Assembly (NCBI RefSeq): GCF_005503555.1
Contig: NZ_SCNG01000006.1
Location: 248,001 to 312,000 of the forward strand
Origin: Rudaea sp. 3F27F6
Lineage (GTDB): Bacteria > Pseudomonadota > Gammaproteobacteria > Xanthomonadales > Rhodanobacteraceae
Direction of reading: 5' to 3'
Length of the DNA stretch: 64,000 nucleotides
The notes under the pieces were generated by a model. That model saw nothing but the letters and a program-made list of their open reading frames with translations, was not told the origin of the DNA and did not search any database. Shown one piece after another: positions 10,099-18,196 of this stretch. How positions within the stretch are numbered: position 1 is the first letter of the stretch; each line of letters opens with the position of its first letter. A program made the translations under genes and the position numbers.

Positions 10099-11379
10099 GT
10101 GGACGTCAACCTGCAAGTAATCAACGAGCCCACCTACTCCGTTGGTTCCGTTGACAATGTTCGGCGCTACGACCGGGAACTAGTGTTGTGCGGCTTGGAT
10201 CGGCCGTCGTCAATCCACGGCATCATATGTCGCTCCTCACAAGACGAATCGTCCTGTGTTGTTGCCGCTAACGGCGGGGCATCGTGCGTACACGACCGAT
10301 CAATCACTGTCGTAGGAGACAGGTGCTTCTTGGCGATTGGAGATCACATAGTCGCCTTTGATCTGCCCTCGCTGAGTGTGCTGTGGGCCAAAGCACTCGA
10401 TGCGTTTACATGTTTCGGTGTGCTCTTCGTCCCCTCAGCCGCATGCATCATTGTCCACGGCGAACTGAAAATATCTTGTGTTTCGCTCGACGGCGAAGTT
10501 GTATGGAGTGCGGGCGGCCGAGACATCTTTTCGGGGCCACTTCTCATAGAAGGCGACCAAGTCCTTGCGGAGGACTTCAATGGCGAGCGGTATTCCTTCG
10601 CGCTCGATTCCAGACAGAATTCAGGCCCCGATATCCAGTCATTCGCTCAAGTGGGTCGCTGCGACGGGTTGCAGTATCCTAATGCCACTCACGGCAGCCG
10701 CCGCCCAGCCCAAGCGTTAGCCCTTATGACCGATTACCGCACTATCTTGAAGAGAGTTGGATTTGTTTGGATCGCGTTCGGTTTAGTAGACATTGTATTC
10801 ATGATCTACAGCATCGCTCGTGGGCAGAGTTATTCGTCGAGCTTCAACCTGTTTACTGTGGCCGTTGGTGCATTTCTTGTCCGCGGCAGCCTTGGAGCCA
10901 CAACACTTGTCGTGTGGCTTTCCGCCTTCGCGCTCGCTTCATTCATTGGATTCCTTCTCACTTTTCCGTTTTTGCAACCCGTAGAGCTGCTTCTTGCCGA
11001 AGCCAAACTCAATCCTGGCGCTTCAACGGTTGCGTGGCTTATGACGATAGCTGTCCTGGCGTTGCTCGGCTGGAGTTACAAACAACTACGCTCTACTCCG
11101 GTTTTGGAGGCGCGCAAGGCCGATGGTCGTAGTACGGCGATGCCAAAGATTGCAATCGGCTTAGGCATAGCTTTCGTTGCCTTCTTGGTCACCATTATCA
11201 GCATGACACTTCATGGTGCTGTGGGCACTAAGGCCGTCGAACTAGCGAGGCAGAAACTTGGCCCGGGTTACAAGTACTCCACTCAGTCGTTTTCAAGCGG
11301 CGGGGGACACACCAGTGCAATCGTGGCCGCCTACAACAACGACGAGATCAAATATGTGCCTGTGGAGTGGAGCGAATGA
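10099..11379 (+). CDS. Read-through ORF joining two cassette genes (beta-propeller-like N-part plus membrane protein)
   Basis: The frame is open for 426 codons from a GTG 4 nt after attC-2. Residues 1-178 resemble a short PQQ/WD-type beta-propeller fragment (FLAIGDHIVAFDLPSLSVLWAKAL, ISCVSLDGEVVWSAGG, GPLLIEGDQVLAEDF) with no assigned function. Residues ~179-208 are translated attC-3 sequence, and residue 210 onward is the next cassette's membrane protein, in frame. The normal stop would come from TAA in the R'' box, but here the box is ATCCAGT, so the codon is CAG. Whether a fusion protein is made or the downstream ATG at 10726 is used is not decidable from sequence. Confidence 0.6.
   Translation: MDVNLQVINEPTYSVGSVDNVRRYDRELVLCGLDRPSSIHGIICRSSQDESSCVVAANGGASCVHDRSITVVGDRCFLAIGDHIVAFDLPSLSVLWAKALDAFTCFGVLFVPSAACIIVHGELKISCVSLDGEVVWSAGGRDIFSGPLLIEGDQVLAEDFNGERYSFALDSRQNSGPDIQSFAQVGRCDGLQYPNATHGSRRPAQALALMTDYRTILKRVGFVWIAFGLVDIVFMIYSIARGQSYSSSFNLFTVAVGAFLVRGSLGATTLVVWLSAFALASFIGFLLTFPFLQPVELLLAEAKLNPGASTVAWLMTIAVLALLGWSYKQLRSTPVLEARKADGRSTAMPKIAIGLGIAFVAFLVTIISMTLHGAVGTKAVELARQKLGPGYKYSTQSFSSGGGHTSAIVAAYNNDEIKYVPVEWSE
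10633..10722 (+). repeat. attC site with inactivated R'' box (attC-3)
   Basis: ATTCGCTCAAGTGGGTCGCT, GGGTTGCAGTATCC, CACTCACGGCAGCCGCCGC, CCCAAGC and R' GTTAGCC (10716-10722) align with the other sites. The R'' position (10633-10639) reads ATCCAGT instead of RYYYAAC, removing both the recombination core and the in-frame stop codon of the upstream cassette gene. Confidence 0.75.
10726..11379 (+). CDS. Multispanning membrane protein of unknown function (cassette gene)
   Basis: 217 residues from ATG 10726, 3 nt after the attC-3 R' box, which is where a cassette gene should begin. Hydrophobic segments lie near residues 11-31 (VGFVWIAFGLVDIVFMIY), 40-75, 76-95, 108-125 and 147-168 (IAIGLGIAFVAFLVTIISM), so four to five membrane spans, followed by a soluble C-terminal tail of about 45 residues (QKLGPGYKYSTQSF). 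I recognise no family. The same frame is open upstream into the previous cassette, so it may also be made as the C-part of a fusion. Confidence 0.6.
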   Translation: MTDYRTILKRVGFVWIAFGLVDIVFMIYSIARGQSYSSSFNLFTVAVGAFLVRGSLGATTLVVWLSAFALASFIGFLLTFPFLQPVELLLAEAKLNPGASTVAWLMTIAVLALLGWSYKQLRSTPVLEARKADGRSTAMPKIAIGLGIAFVAFLVTIISMTLHGAVGTKAVELARQKLGPGYKYSTQSFSSGGGHTSAIVAAYNNDEIKYVPVEWSE

Positions 11380-11380
11380 C

Positions 11381-11440
11381 GGCTAACGATTCCCTCAAAC
11401 TCGCCGCTCTTGTTGAATTCATTGCTCACGGCGCGGGACA
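11381..11440 (+). repeat. Decayed attC remnant (attC-4)
   Basis: GGCTAAC (11381-11387), GA and TTCCCTCAAACTCGCCGCTC match an attC 5' half, placed right after the membrane protein stop. A TTGCTCACGGC stretch resembles the centre, but no L'/R' half follows. The next ~80 bp (11441-11519) contain no gene and look like cassette debris up to attC-5. Confidence 0.5.
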
Positions 11441-11519
11441 GAGAAATCACCGACATCAGCATCTGGTGAATGAGTCGAACATGCTCAGGTAAAGCTTCGG
11501 TGGAAATTCTGGCACTGAT

Positions 11520-11609
11520 GCCTAACTGTTCGCTCAAACGGATCGCTGAGACAGGCTGCGATATCTCGATACCTCTTTCGGCGGCGACCGTCTAGTTCAA
11601 GCTTTAAGG
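11520..11609 (+). repeat. attC site (attC-5)
   Basis: R'' GCCTAAC (11520-11526), then TG and TTCGCTCAAACGGATCGCT. The central GGCTGCGATATC block, GGCGGCGACCGTCTAG, TTCAAGC and an R'-like TTTAAGG (11603-11609) complete a 90-bp site. The 78-aa gene starts 13 nt after it. Confidence 0.75.
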
Positions 11610-11622
11610 CATCGGATTCGAC

Positions 11623-11859
11623 ATGAAACACAACAAGATTGAAAAACTTCTTAGCCGGCTCTGCGCAGAGCTTGGCTTCTGCCTTACTCCTGAGCAGAAA
11701 GAGCATATGACCAGCTTGTTTCCGCATTCTGTCGAAGCATTTACTGACGCAGTATTTGTAGCGGAAGGCCTTGACCCTAAGCTTGCCGATAGACATCTGT
11801 GGCGTCAGGTTAGAGATCATGTGAGCCAATGCTTCAGGGAGGTAAAGGTCGATGCCTAG
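11623..11859 (+). CDS. Small hypothetical protein, cassette-borne
   Basis: 78 residues, mostly helical, beginning MKHNKIEKLLSRLCAELGF and ending FREVKVDA. No family is recognised and there is no signal peptide or membrane segment. It contains two Cys in the first 20 residues and one near the C-terminus. The TAG stop (11857-11859) is formed inside the GCCTAGC R'' box of attC-6, and the start follows attC-5, so the gene fills its cassette exactly. Confidence 0.65.
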   Translation: MKHNKIEKLLSRLCAELGFCLTPEQKEHMTSLFPHSVEAFTDAVFVAEGLDPKLADRHLWRQVRDHVSQCFREVKVDA

Positions 11860-11943
11860 CTATTCGCTCAAACGAACCATATTGACGGATTGGGGCATCC
11901 TGCCACTCATCGTGGCAGTGCCTGCTTCGTTCAACAGATAACC
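11854..11943 (+). repeat. attC site (attC-6)
   Basis: R'' GCCTAGC (11854-11860), TA, TTCGCTCAAACG. The central GATTGGGGCATCC block, CATCGTGGCAGTG, CTTCGTTCAAC and a degenerate R' GATAACC (11937-11943) complete a 90-bp site. It is the last recognisable site on the right. Confidence 0.7.
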
Positions 11944-11948
11944 GACGC

Positions 11949-12134
11949 ATGTTGTCTCGCCCCACTCCAGAAGAAGTAATTTCAGCGATTCATGCCGCAT
12001 TTCGCGATGTAGGCCGAGCCGATGGAGTTTCGCTGCACGAGTCGACAGTAATTGACAAATTCGATACGAGCGACGAATGTGCGGCCGCTACGCCGCTTGA
12101 TGTCCGACGAGAGTGTTTAGTACTACGCAAATAA
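11949..12134 (+). pseudogene. Truncated small cassette gene (possible DUF6714-like N-terminus)
   Basis: 61 codons starting 5 nt after attC-6. The beginning (SRPTPEEVISAIHAAFRDVGRADGVSLHE) reads like the conserved N-terminus of small cassette-borne proteins of about 130 residues, possibly DUF6714, but the frame then ends early and no attC follows. I regard it as the decayed end of the array; the family call is weak. Bases 12135-12240 contain nothing recognisable. Confidence 0.45.
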
Positions 12135-12240
12135 CACTGTGGCACAACGTGCGCTTGAGTCACACTGGGCGCACTACCTTCCGGCCAGTGGTCACTGATC
12201 GGATCGCGAGATCAAGAGCAGCGTAAAGTATTGCGTTACC

Positions 12241-13959
12241 TCAAGATTGAGCAACTGCGCCGCGCTCCAACCACCATAGCGCCGCGGCGACAGCAAGCCA
12301 TGCGAGGAAGAACGGCCAACGCGGCAGTGGTCGGTCGCGTGTCGCGGTACCCATCGCGGACGAAGTTTCGCCCACGAGTGCATACGTCGCACGCACAGTG
12401 CTAGCCGCAGCCAACGCATGCGCTTCGTCGCGGGAACGCACATAGAACGGCCAGCGCATACCGCCGTTGAGCAGGCTGTGCCACCCGGCCATATCTGGCC
12501 AGTACGCCGCGCAATGCGTCGTAGCGTCGACGATCAACTCGCTATGCGCACCCGTTGTGCTCTCAATCGCAGCCGCGTCGGTAACGCCACAAAGCACGGC
12601 GCGCTCATCGATACGCGCCGTTAGAGGCAAGCTAGGCGAAGCGGCACCGCGTGTGCGCGCGACCGCAGCCAGCGCATCGCCCCACAAGGTGCCGAATCCC
12701 GCGCTCGCGCCGCCGAGGCTCAGTTTGTAGCTGTCGGCGAGCAGCCATAGTGCGACGCGACCGCTGCCAAGATTGCGCGACCAGGCCAGCGTCGAACCAT
12801 CGTCGGCGCGCAACAGCGATGCAGCATCGGGCGACGTCACCGCAAAAGCGCGACGCGAAAACGTCAGCGCCGCGTCGTCGCGACCGAGCAGGCCATCGAT
12901 CCGCACCGCCGATGGCGGCTCGGTTGATTCCAATCGATACCCCAACTCGACCCACTCCGCCGCAACCGCCGCCGGCAGTGGTCCGGTCACGCGCAGCAGC
13001 AGGCCAAGCCCGTCGCGCACGGCGGTGATGAGCGCTTTCTTACTTTGCGCGTCGAGCGCTGCCCAAGCGCGCTCGTCGACGATCGCAACATCGGCACGCC
13101 GCAGCGTCTCGCCGTCGAGCGCCGGTGTACCTTCGGAGTACGTCACGCCTTCGCTCAACATCATGCGGGTGTCCGCGGCGAGGCCGGCGTCGGCGGCCCA
13201 GCGGCGCAGATACTTGAGTTCCGCATCGGGCGCGCCGGCGAGCAGCAGGATGCGCGGCGGCACGTTCGCGCGCGCAGCGAGCGGCACCGTCACCGCATCG
13301 ATACGTGCGCCGTCGCGATCGAGCACGTTCAGCGCGAACAATACGGCACCGTCGCCTTTCGCCGCAGCACGCAGATCGAAACGGCCCTGCGCATCGAGCG
13401 CACGCGTCGCTACCACCGCACCCGACGGATCGCGCAACTCGACGCGGCCGCCGTCGACACTTTCGACACGACCGCCTAGACGCCAAACACTGCCGGCACT
13501 TACATTGCCGGGGATCTCAAGCTCCACTACTCCACGCGACAGGGGCGCGGCGTCGAACGCAGCGACGAGACCACGCGCGGCATCGATGTCGCGTGCCGGC
13601 AGGCCGCCACCGACGATGCGCAGACGGCGTGCATCGGCATGCCGACGCAGGGCCGTGCCAAGATCGGGCGCGCGCTCGATCGCGCGGCCGGCATCTGCAC
13701 CAGGCAGTGCGACGACACTCGCCGCGGGCGACAGCTGGGCCAGTTGCGCCGGCGTCGCGCCCGGCGTCAGCACGATGAGTTCGTCGCTCGCGAAGCGCTC
13801 CGGCAAGGTCGGCGGAAACAAGCTGAAGTACAGCAGCATCGCCGCAGCAATCTGCAGACCGATGCGCAGCGTGCGATGGCGCGACGCATGACGACTGCGC
13901 ACGACACCGAGCAAAACGGAGAACACCAAAACGCCCGCGACGATGGCCGCTGTGTTCAT
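12241..13959 (-). CDS. Membrane protein with class-I glutamine-amidotransferase-like fold, last gene of MoxR/BatA operon
   Basis: 572 residues from an ATG (13957-13959) whose last base region overlaps the stop of the upstream gene. Two N-terminal hydrophobic segments (AAIVAGVLVFSVLLGVV and IGLQIAAAMLLYFSLF) and one C-terminal (WPFFLAWLAVAAALWWL) anchor it. Between them lie a beta-sandwich-like region and a Rossmann-type stretch (PRILLLAGAPDAELKYLRRW, ADVAIVDERAW, GLGLLLRVTGPLP) resembling GATase1-like domains found in MoxR/BatA operons. No catalytic Cys-His-Glu triad is obvious. A function in a cell-envelope chaperone-like complex is inferred only from the operon. Confidence 0.7.
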   Translation of the reverse strand: MNTAAIVAGVLVFSVLLGVVRSRHASRHRTLRIGLQIAAAMLLYFSLFPPTLPERFASDELIVLTPGATPAQLAQLSPAASVVALPGADAGRAIERAPDLGTALRRHADARRLRIVGGGLPARDIDAARGLVAAFDAAPLSRGVVELEIPGNVSAGSVWRLGGRVESVDGGRVELRDPSGAVVATRALDAQGRFDLRAAAKGDGAVLFALNVLDRDGARIDAVTVPLAARANVPPRILLLAGAPDAELKYLRRWAADAGLAADTRMMLSEGVTYSEGTPALDGETLRRADVAIVDERAWAALDAQSKKALITAVRDGLGLLLRVTGPLPAAVAAEWVELGYRLESTEPPSAVRIDGLLGRDDAALTFSRRAFAVTSPDAASLLRADDGSTLAWSRNLGSGRVALWLLADSYKLSLGGASAGFGTLWGDALAAVARTRGAASPSLPLTARIDERAVLCGVTDAAAIESTTGAHSELIVDATTHCAAYWPDMAGWHSLLNGGMRWPFYVRSRDEAHALAAASTVRATYALVGETSSAMGTATRDRPLPRWPFFLAWLAVAAALWWLERGAVAQS

Positions 13960-16124
13960 CGCGCACCTCCCGCGTCCGATTGCAGCGCATCGAGATAGGC
14001 ACGGCCGGCCGCATCGGGCGTAGCACGCGCCGCGCCCGTCGCAGCCGGCGCCGGCAGCAGCGGCCAGAGCAAGGCGCGCAGCGAATCGCGGCACTCTGCA
14101 CAAGCAGGATCGCGCCGCGTACGATCGATCGCTGCAAGCACGGCAAGCGCATCGGGCAGGCTTGCCTCGCGCGCACGCAGCCATTCTTCGGCGCCGCTCC
14201 AGTCGATCGCGTTCGCATCCGCCGCATCGCCGCGCTGCAACCCGGACCACAGGCGCGCGAGCGGCGCATCGTCGATCGTCGCCGCGGCGAGCGAACCGCT
14301 GCGGTCTTCCACGCCTTTGCGCTCGCCGCTAAGGCGGCGCGCTTCGTCCGGTGCCGGCAGTTCGAGACCGACGCGTTCGAGATAGATGCGCGTCGACTGC
14401 TGCACACGCTTGATGAAGTCGAGCGCTCGGTATTCGTAAGGCAGCGCTTCGTCGGGGCGTCCCTGGCGCAGATGCAGCTCGGCTTGCCACATCTCGGCGA
14501 GCGCGGATTTGAGCGTCGCCTTGGTTTCCGCATCGAGCAGAGTCGCCGCCTCGGCAATGTCGTGCACATGGCCGAACTCGGCGACGATGTCGCCTTCCTT
14601 GCCGAACGTCGCCGCCTCCTGCCCTGCACGCGGCGCATGCGCATGCTCGTCATGATCGTCATGCTCGCCGCCATGTTCGTGTGCGGAGTCTGCAGCCTGC
14701 TCGGCAGCTTCGGCGTGCTGGGCATGCGTTTCGGACTCTTCGCCGAGAAATTGGCCGTAGCGCAGGCGCAGAATTTTCTGATCGACGCCGATCGCGTCCG
14801 AACGTGCAAGGAATGCTTTGTCGTCGAGTTTCGGTTTCTCGCTCTGCAGGGCTTCGCTGTCGATGATGATCTGACGTTGGCTGCGAAAGTAGGCAGGCAT
14901 CGTCTTCTGCACAACGCCTTCGAGCCCCGCACTTTCCTGCGACGCCTGCGCAGGCCAGCGCAGGATAAAGCTGGCGCTGCGCGTGATGTTCGGCTTTGGC
15001 TCGCGGTTGTCGCTGACGGCGAGGCGCACGACCACGTCGTCGCCCTGGGCGACACCGAGCGCGGCGAGATCGAGTCTGTGTCGGTAACGCTGATGCTTCA
15101 CACCGCCGTCGGCGCCGACCGGTTCGCCTTCGAGCGCGACAGTCTGTTCCTTGAATTTGACGTTCTCGCCGCTGCCTTGCGCGAGGGTGATCTGCAGTTC
15201 AGCGGCGGCGATGCCGTAGTCGTCGTCGGCCTCGAAGGCGAGATACCAATTCTTCTGCTGTGTGTCGAGCACGGTCAGGGTCTTCTCCGGTTCGAGTACG
15301 CGTATCTCGGGCGCGCGATCGGCGATCGCGTCGAGCCGATGCAGGCGGTCGTCGGCCGGCGGCGGCACACCATCGAGCGCGATGCGGTACAAGACCGATG
15401 CGTTCAACGCGCGCTCGCCGTGCCAGTCGGCGCCGTCGCGCGTCAAGGCCATGCGGCTGCCATCGTGGAAGACCAACGCCGCGGCTTGCGGCTCGGGATC
15501 GAAGCGCAGGCTCCAGCGCAGACGCGAACCTTCGGGCGCTTTCACATCGAGCGAGGTTTCGTCGCTCGGCGTCACATGCGTGTAGGCCGGTGGTTCGACG
15601 GCGATGCGCGTGCGCACGAGCGCTGTCGCCGCGGCCGCGTTGTGCGCCGTCGCGCTGCGTTGTTCGGTGTCGCTACGCGCACTCGGCTGCCATGTCGCGG
15701 CAGCGATGAGCAGTACCAGCGCCACACCGCACGCCACGAACAGGCGCGGCCACGGCCACGCCGGCCGCAAGTCGAGATTGATTTCCGCCAGGCATGCGTG
15801 CACGCGCATCTGCTGCAGACGTTGCAGCTCCGACAAAGCGGCGCCGTCGTGAAACAGCAGGGCCGCGCTGTCGTCCATCTGCACCGCCGACGCGTCGAGA
15901 CGGCGCGCGAGCCAGCCTTCGTCGACGCTGCACCAAGCACGCCACGCGATGGCCGCCGTTGCCGCCAATGCCAATACCACGACGACGAACGCGGCGATCG
16001 AGCCGCCGATCCGCGCAGCCAACACAGCAGCCGCAACGACGAGCGGCAGCGCGGCGAGCGCGACGATGGCGAGCTTGCGCTGCGCTGCGGTGCGACGCAG
16101 ATGATCGAGAGCTGCCGTGCTCAC
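13956..16124 (-). CDS. DUF4175-like membrane protein with His-rich loop
   Basis: 722 residues from a GTG (16122-16124) that overlaps the BatA-type stop (GTGA). Two N-terminal membrane segments (KLAIVALAALPLVVAAAVLA and IAAFVVVVLALAATAAIAW) and a third near 170 (LFVACGVALVLLIAAATW) precede a long periplasmic-type region with Ig-like beta strands and a helical C-terminal part. Residues ~475-520 contain a His/Asp/Glu-rich stretch (HEHGGEHDDHDEHAHAPR) that could bind divalent metal. The length and arrangement match DUF4175-type proteins encoded with MoxR and DUF58 genes. The biochemical role is unknown. Confidence 0.7.
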   Translation of the reverse strand: MSTAALDHLRRTAAQRKLAIVALAALPLVVAAAVLAARIGGSIAAFVVVVLALAATAAIAWRAWCSVDEGWLARRLDASAVQMDDSAALLFHDGAALSELQRLQQMRVHACLAEINLDLRPAWPWPRLFVACGVALVLLIAAATWQPSARSDTEQRSATAHNAAAATALVRTRIAVEPPAYTHVTPSDETSLDVKAPEGSRLRWSLRFDPEPQAAALVFHDGSRMALTRDGADWHGERALNASVLYRIALDGVPPPADDRLHRLDAIADRAPEIRVLEPEKTLTVLDTQQKNWYLAFEADDDYGIAAAELQITLAQGSGENVKFKEQTVALEGEPVGADGGVKHQRYRHRLDLAALGVAQGDDVVVRLAVSDNREPKPNITRSASFILRWPAQASQESAGLEGVVQKTMPAYFRSQRQIIIDSEALQSEKPKLDDKAFLARSDAIGVDQKILRLRYGQFLGEESETHAQHAEAAEQAADSAHEHGGEHDDHDEHAHAPRAGQEAATFGKEGDIVAEFGHVHDIAEAATLLDAETKATLKSALAEMWQAELHLRQGRPDEALPYEYRALDFIKRVQQSTRIYLERVGLELPAPDEARRLSGERKGVEDRSGSLAAATIDDAPLARLWSGLQRGDAADANAIDWSGAEEWLRAREASLPDALAVLAAIDRTRRDPACAECRDSLRALLWPLLPAPAATGAARATPDAAGRAYLDALQSDAGGAR

Positions 16125-17287
16125 GCTTCGCGCTCCGTGCGCGGCCAGGTCGCCACAACGCGCTCGAACAGAAACACCGCAGCGATCAGCAACGCGAGCC
16201 ACGCATCGAGCGGACGCGCGGCGTGCAGCCGGCTCGCCTGCGAACCGGCGGTCGCGGCGTCCGCAGTCGGACGCATCGCGGCTGCCTGCGCCTGCGTTGG
16301 TGCCGACAGCACATCGCCGAGTACGACGCGCAGGCGCTCAGGGAAATCCGCATCGAGCAGCATAGGCAATTGGTCCGGCGTCAACGCGCCGGGCAGTGCG
16401 ATCAAACGACCGTGGCCGTTCGCCACAGTGCGCGCAAGTACGTTGCCGGTCGCGTCGCGCCAGAGCGGTTCGCCTTCGTTGCCCGGATGATTTGCCGCCA
16501 AGGCGACGCCGCCCCGGTCTAGCCAGCGATTAAGTACGGACGACGACGGCGCAAGCCAGATCAAAGCATCGCTCGTCTCGGCGACCGGCGCCTCGGCCGG
16601 CTGCGCATCGAGTTCGCAGTGTCGCCTTCCGCTTTGATTCCATGCGACAACGGCCGCGCGCAGATAGCGCAGCGAGTCTTCGCTTTGCGCCGCGTAGCGC
16701 ACAGCAAGATGGAATGGCTTGCCCGGCACGGCTGGCCGATCCGGCATCTTTCCGGGCACGACGCGCCATTCGACTGCACGCGAAAGCCGCGGTTTTTCGC
16801 CGTCGAGGCCGGAAAGAGTTTCGGGCACGACGACGGTCAGCGCGACACCGGGCGGCAATTGCGCATCGAGTTCGCGCAGCAAACTTGCCGTGGCGATCTG
16901 CGCCGGCGCTTCGGTCTCGTCCATGCGCGGAAAGCCCGGCGCGAGGCGATGCCATTCGCTGTCGCCGGCACCGGCCGCGGCGCGCGCGTCGGCCAGTGCG
17001 ACACCGGGCGCGACCACGGTCCAGACGCGCGTCGGCGGCGCGTCGCCGTTCCATACCGGCCGCGCAAGCAGGAGCGCGAACAAGGCCAGCAGAACGAGGC
17101 GCATCAACAATAACCACGGCCGCTCGAAACGCAGGCGGCGTTGCGGCCGCATGCGTTCGGCAACCCAGCGCAGCGCGGCGAAGTCGGTGGTCTTCAGTTC
17201 AAGCCGGCGCACGAGATGGATCAGCAGCGGCAGCGCGAGTGCGGCCAAAGCGGCAAGACCGAGCGGAGCGAGCAAGGCGAAACTCAT
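16121..17287 (-). CDS. BatA-domain membrane protein
   Basis: 388 residues. The N-terminus has the conserved double-membrane BatA motif (FALLAPLGLAALAALALPLLIHL, then RPWLLLMRLVLLALFALLLARPVW), and a third segment is near the C-terminus (LDAWLALLIAAVFLFERVV). A GATase-like domain without a von Willebrand MIDAS motif lies in between. Both ends overlap neighbours by 4 bp (ATGA and GTGA), so the genes are translationally coupled. BatA proteins accompany MoxR ATPases and DUF58 proteins in envelope stress or assembly functions; no enzyme activity can be assigned. Confidence 0.82.
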   Translation of the reverse strand: MSFALLAPLGLAALAALALPLLIHLVRRLELKTTDFAALRWVAERMRPQRRLRFERPWLLLMRLVLLALFALLLARPVWNGDAPPTRVWTVVAPGVALADARAAAGAGDSEWHRLAPGFPRMDETEAPAQIATASLLRELDAQLPPGVALTVVVPETLSGLDGEKPRLSRAVEWRVVPGKMPDRPAVPGKPFHLAVRYAAQSEDSLRYLRAAVVAWNQSGRRHCELDAQPAEAPVAETSDALIWLAPSSSVLNRWLDRGGVALAANHPGNEGEPLWRDATGNVLARTVANGHGRLIALPGALTPDQLPMLLDADFPERLRVVLGDVLSAPTQAQAAAMRPTADAATAGSQASRLHAARPLDAWLALLIAAVFLFERVVATWPRTEREA

Positions 17288-18192
17288 GCCGCTCCGCCCC
17301 CGCCGCTCGCCCGCGTGGCGCCTGGCGCGAAGAACGTGCGCAGCGGTTCGTCGAGCGGACGATCGAGCACATATTCGACGTGACGGATGCCGGCCGCACC
17401 GAAACGGCGCGCAAGTTCGGCGCGCGCGGCGGCGAAGCGTTCGAGGTAGTCCTTGCGCACTGCACTGGCTTCGACGCGGCGCTCGGCGCGGGATTCCGGA
17501 TCGCGCAAACGATGGCCGCCGGCGAACGGAAAATCGCGCTCCTCGGCGCTCAGCATCTGCACGGTCAAAACCTCGCGCCGCGCCGCGGCAAGGCGCAGTG
17601 CGAGTTCGACCGCTTCGTCGTCGAAGAAATCCGAGAACATCACGACGACGGCCGACGGCTGCACGCGTTCCCAGAGCGGGCGCAGCGCAGCGGCTTCAGG
17701 CCAGCGGCCAGCGGCTTGCAGACGCGCCAGTTCGAGAAGACAACGATCGCGTTGGCGCGAGCCGGCGCCGGCAGGCACGAACGTCGGCGCCGTCGCGGCC
17801 AGAGCAATTAGGCCAAACCGATCCCCCTGCCGCAGCGCCAGCTCGAAGACACAGGCGGCCAAAGTCTTTGCCGCGTCGAGCTTGGCGTAGCCGGGCCGCG
17901 CCGCATCGGCCTGGCGCATCGACGCGCTCGCGTCGACGATCGCCCAGGCGGTCAACGGGCTGTCGCGCTCGGCTTCACGGACGAAGTAGCGGTCCGAACG
18001 CGCGTAGAGTTTCCAATCGATGCGGCGCAATTCGTCGCCGGGCTCGTAAGCCCGGTACTGCGCGAATTCGAGGCCGGCGCCGCGACTGCGGCTCGCATGC
18101 TGGCCGAGCCCGTCGCCGCCGGCACCGCCGCGCGCGGCGAGACGCAGGTCGCGCAGGCGCGCGCGCAGCTCGGGCGGAATCAGCGAAGTCAT
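17284..18192 (-). CDS. DUF58 domain protein
   Basis: 302 residues. The signature segment YRAYEPGDELRRIDWKLYARSDRYFVREAE (about 50-80) defines DUF58, followed by a von Willebrand A-like half with AWAIVDASASM (MIDAS-like DxSxS near 88). DUF58 proteins are near-universal partners of MoxR AAA+ ATPases and may serve as the VWA-type adaptor. The gene lies 4 bp after MoxR and overlaps the BatA-type gene. Confidence 0.9.
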   Translation of the reverse strand: MTSLIPPELRARLRDLRLAARGGAGGDGLGQHASRSRGAGLEFAQYRAYEPGDELRRIDWKLYARSDRYFVREAERDSPLTAWAIVDASASMRQADAARPGYAKLDAAKTLAACVFELALRQGDRFGLIALAATAPTFVPAGAGSRQRDRCLLELARLQAAGRWPEAAALRPLWERVQPSAVVVMFSDFFDDEAVELALRLAAARREVLTVQMLSAEERDFPFAGGHRLRDPESRAERRVEASAVRKDYLERFAAARAELARRFGAAGIRHVEYVLDRPLDEPLRTFFAPGATRASGGGGAA

Positions 18193-18196
18193 GCGC

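Larger units (their letters stand above)
8998..12134. mobile_element. Integron-type gene cassette array without integrase in view (CALIN-like)
   Basis: Small, A+T-richer, mostly orphan genes are separated by related ~89-bp imperfect palindromes at 9420, 9561, 10006, 10633, 11520 and 11854, plus a remnant at 11381. Each palindrome carries a variant of RYYYAAC on the left, then NNTTCGCTCAAGC, and on the right GCTYRAGC followed by a variant of GTTRRRY. This is the attC layout (R'', L'', L', R'). A central block resembling TGCAGTATCC is shared in one orientation across sites, which fixes polarity. Genes begin 3-13 nt after R' without clear ribosome sites, and the Imm8 and 78-aa genes end inside R''. 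No tyrosine recombinase resembling IntI is present in the window. Confidence 0.85.

Noticed and set aside
8998-12134. Prophage or transposon remnant as source of the low-G+C block
   Set aside because: No transposase, integrase, terminal repeats or phage genes; attC-like sites explain the layout better.
13980-16490. 836-codon plus-strand frame over the DUF4175-like gene
   Set aside because: Arg/Ala-rich shadow of a membrane protein gene in a tight minus-strand operon.
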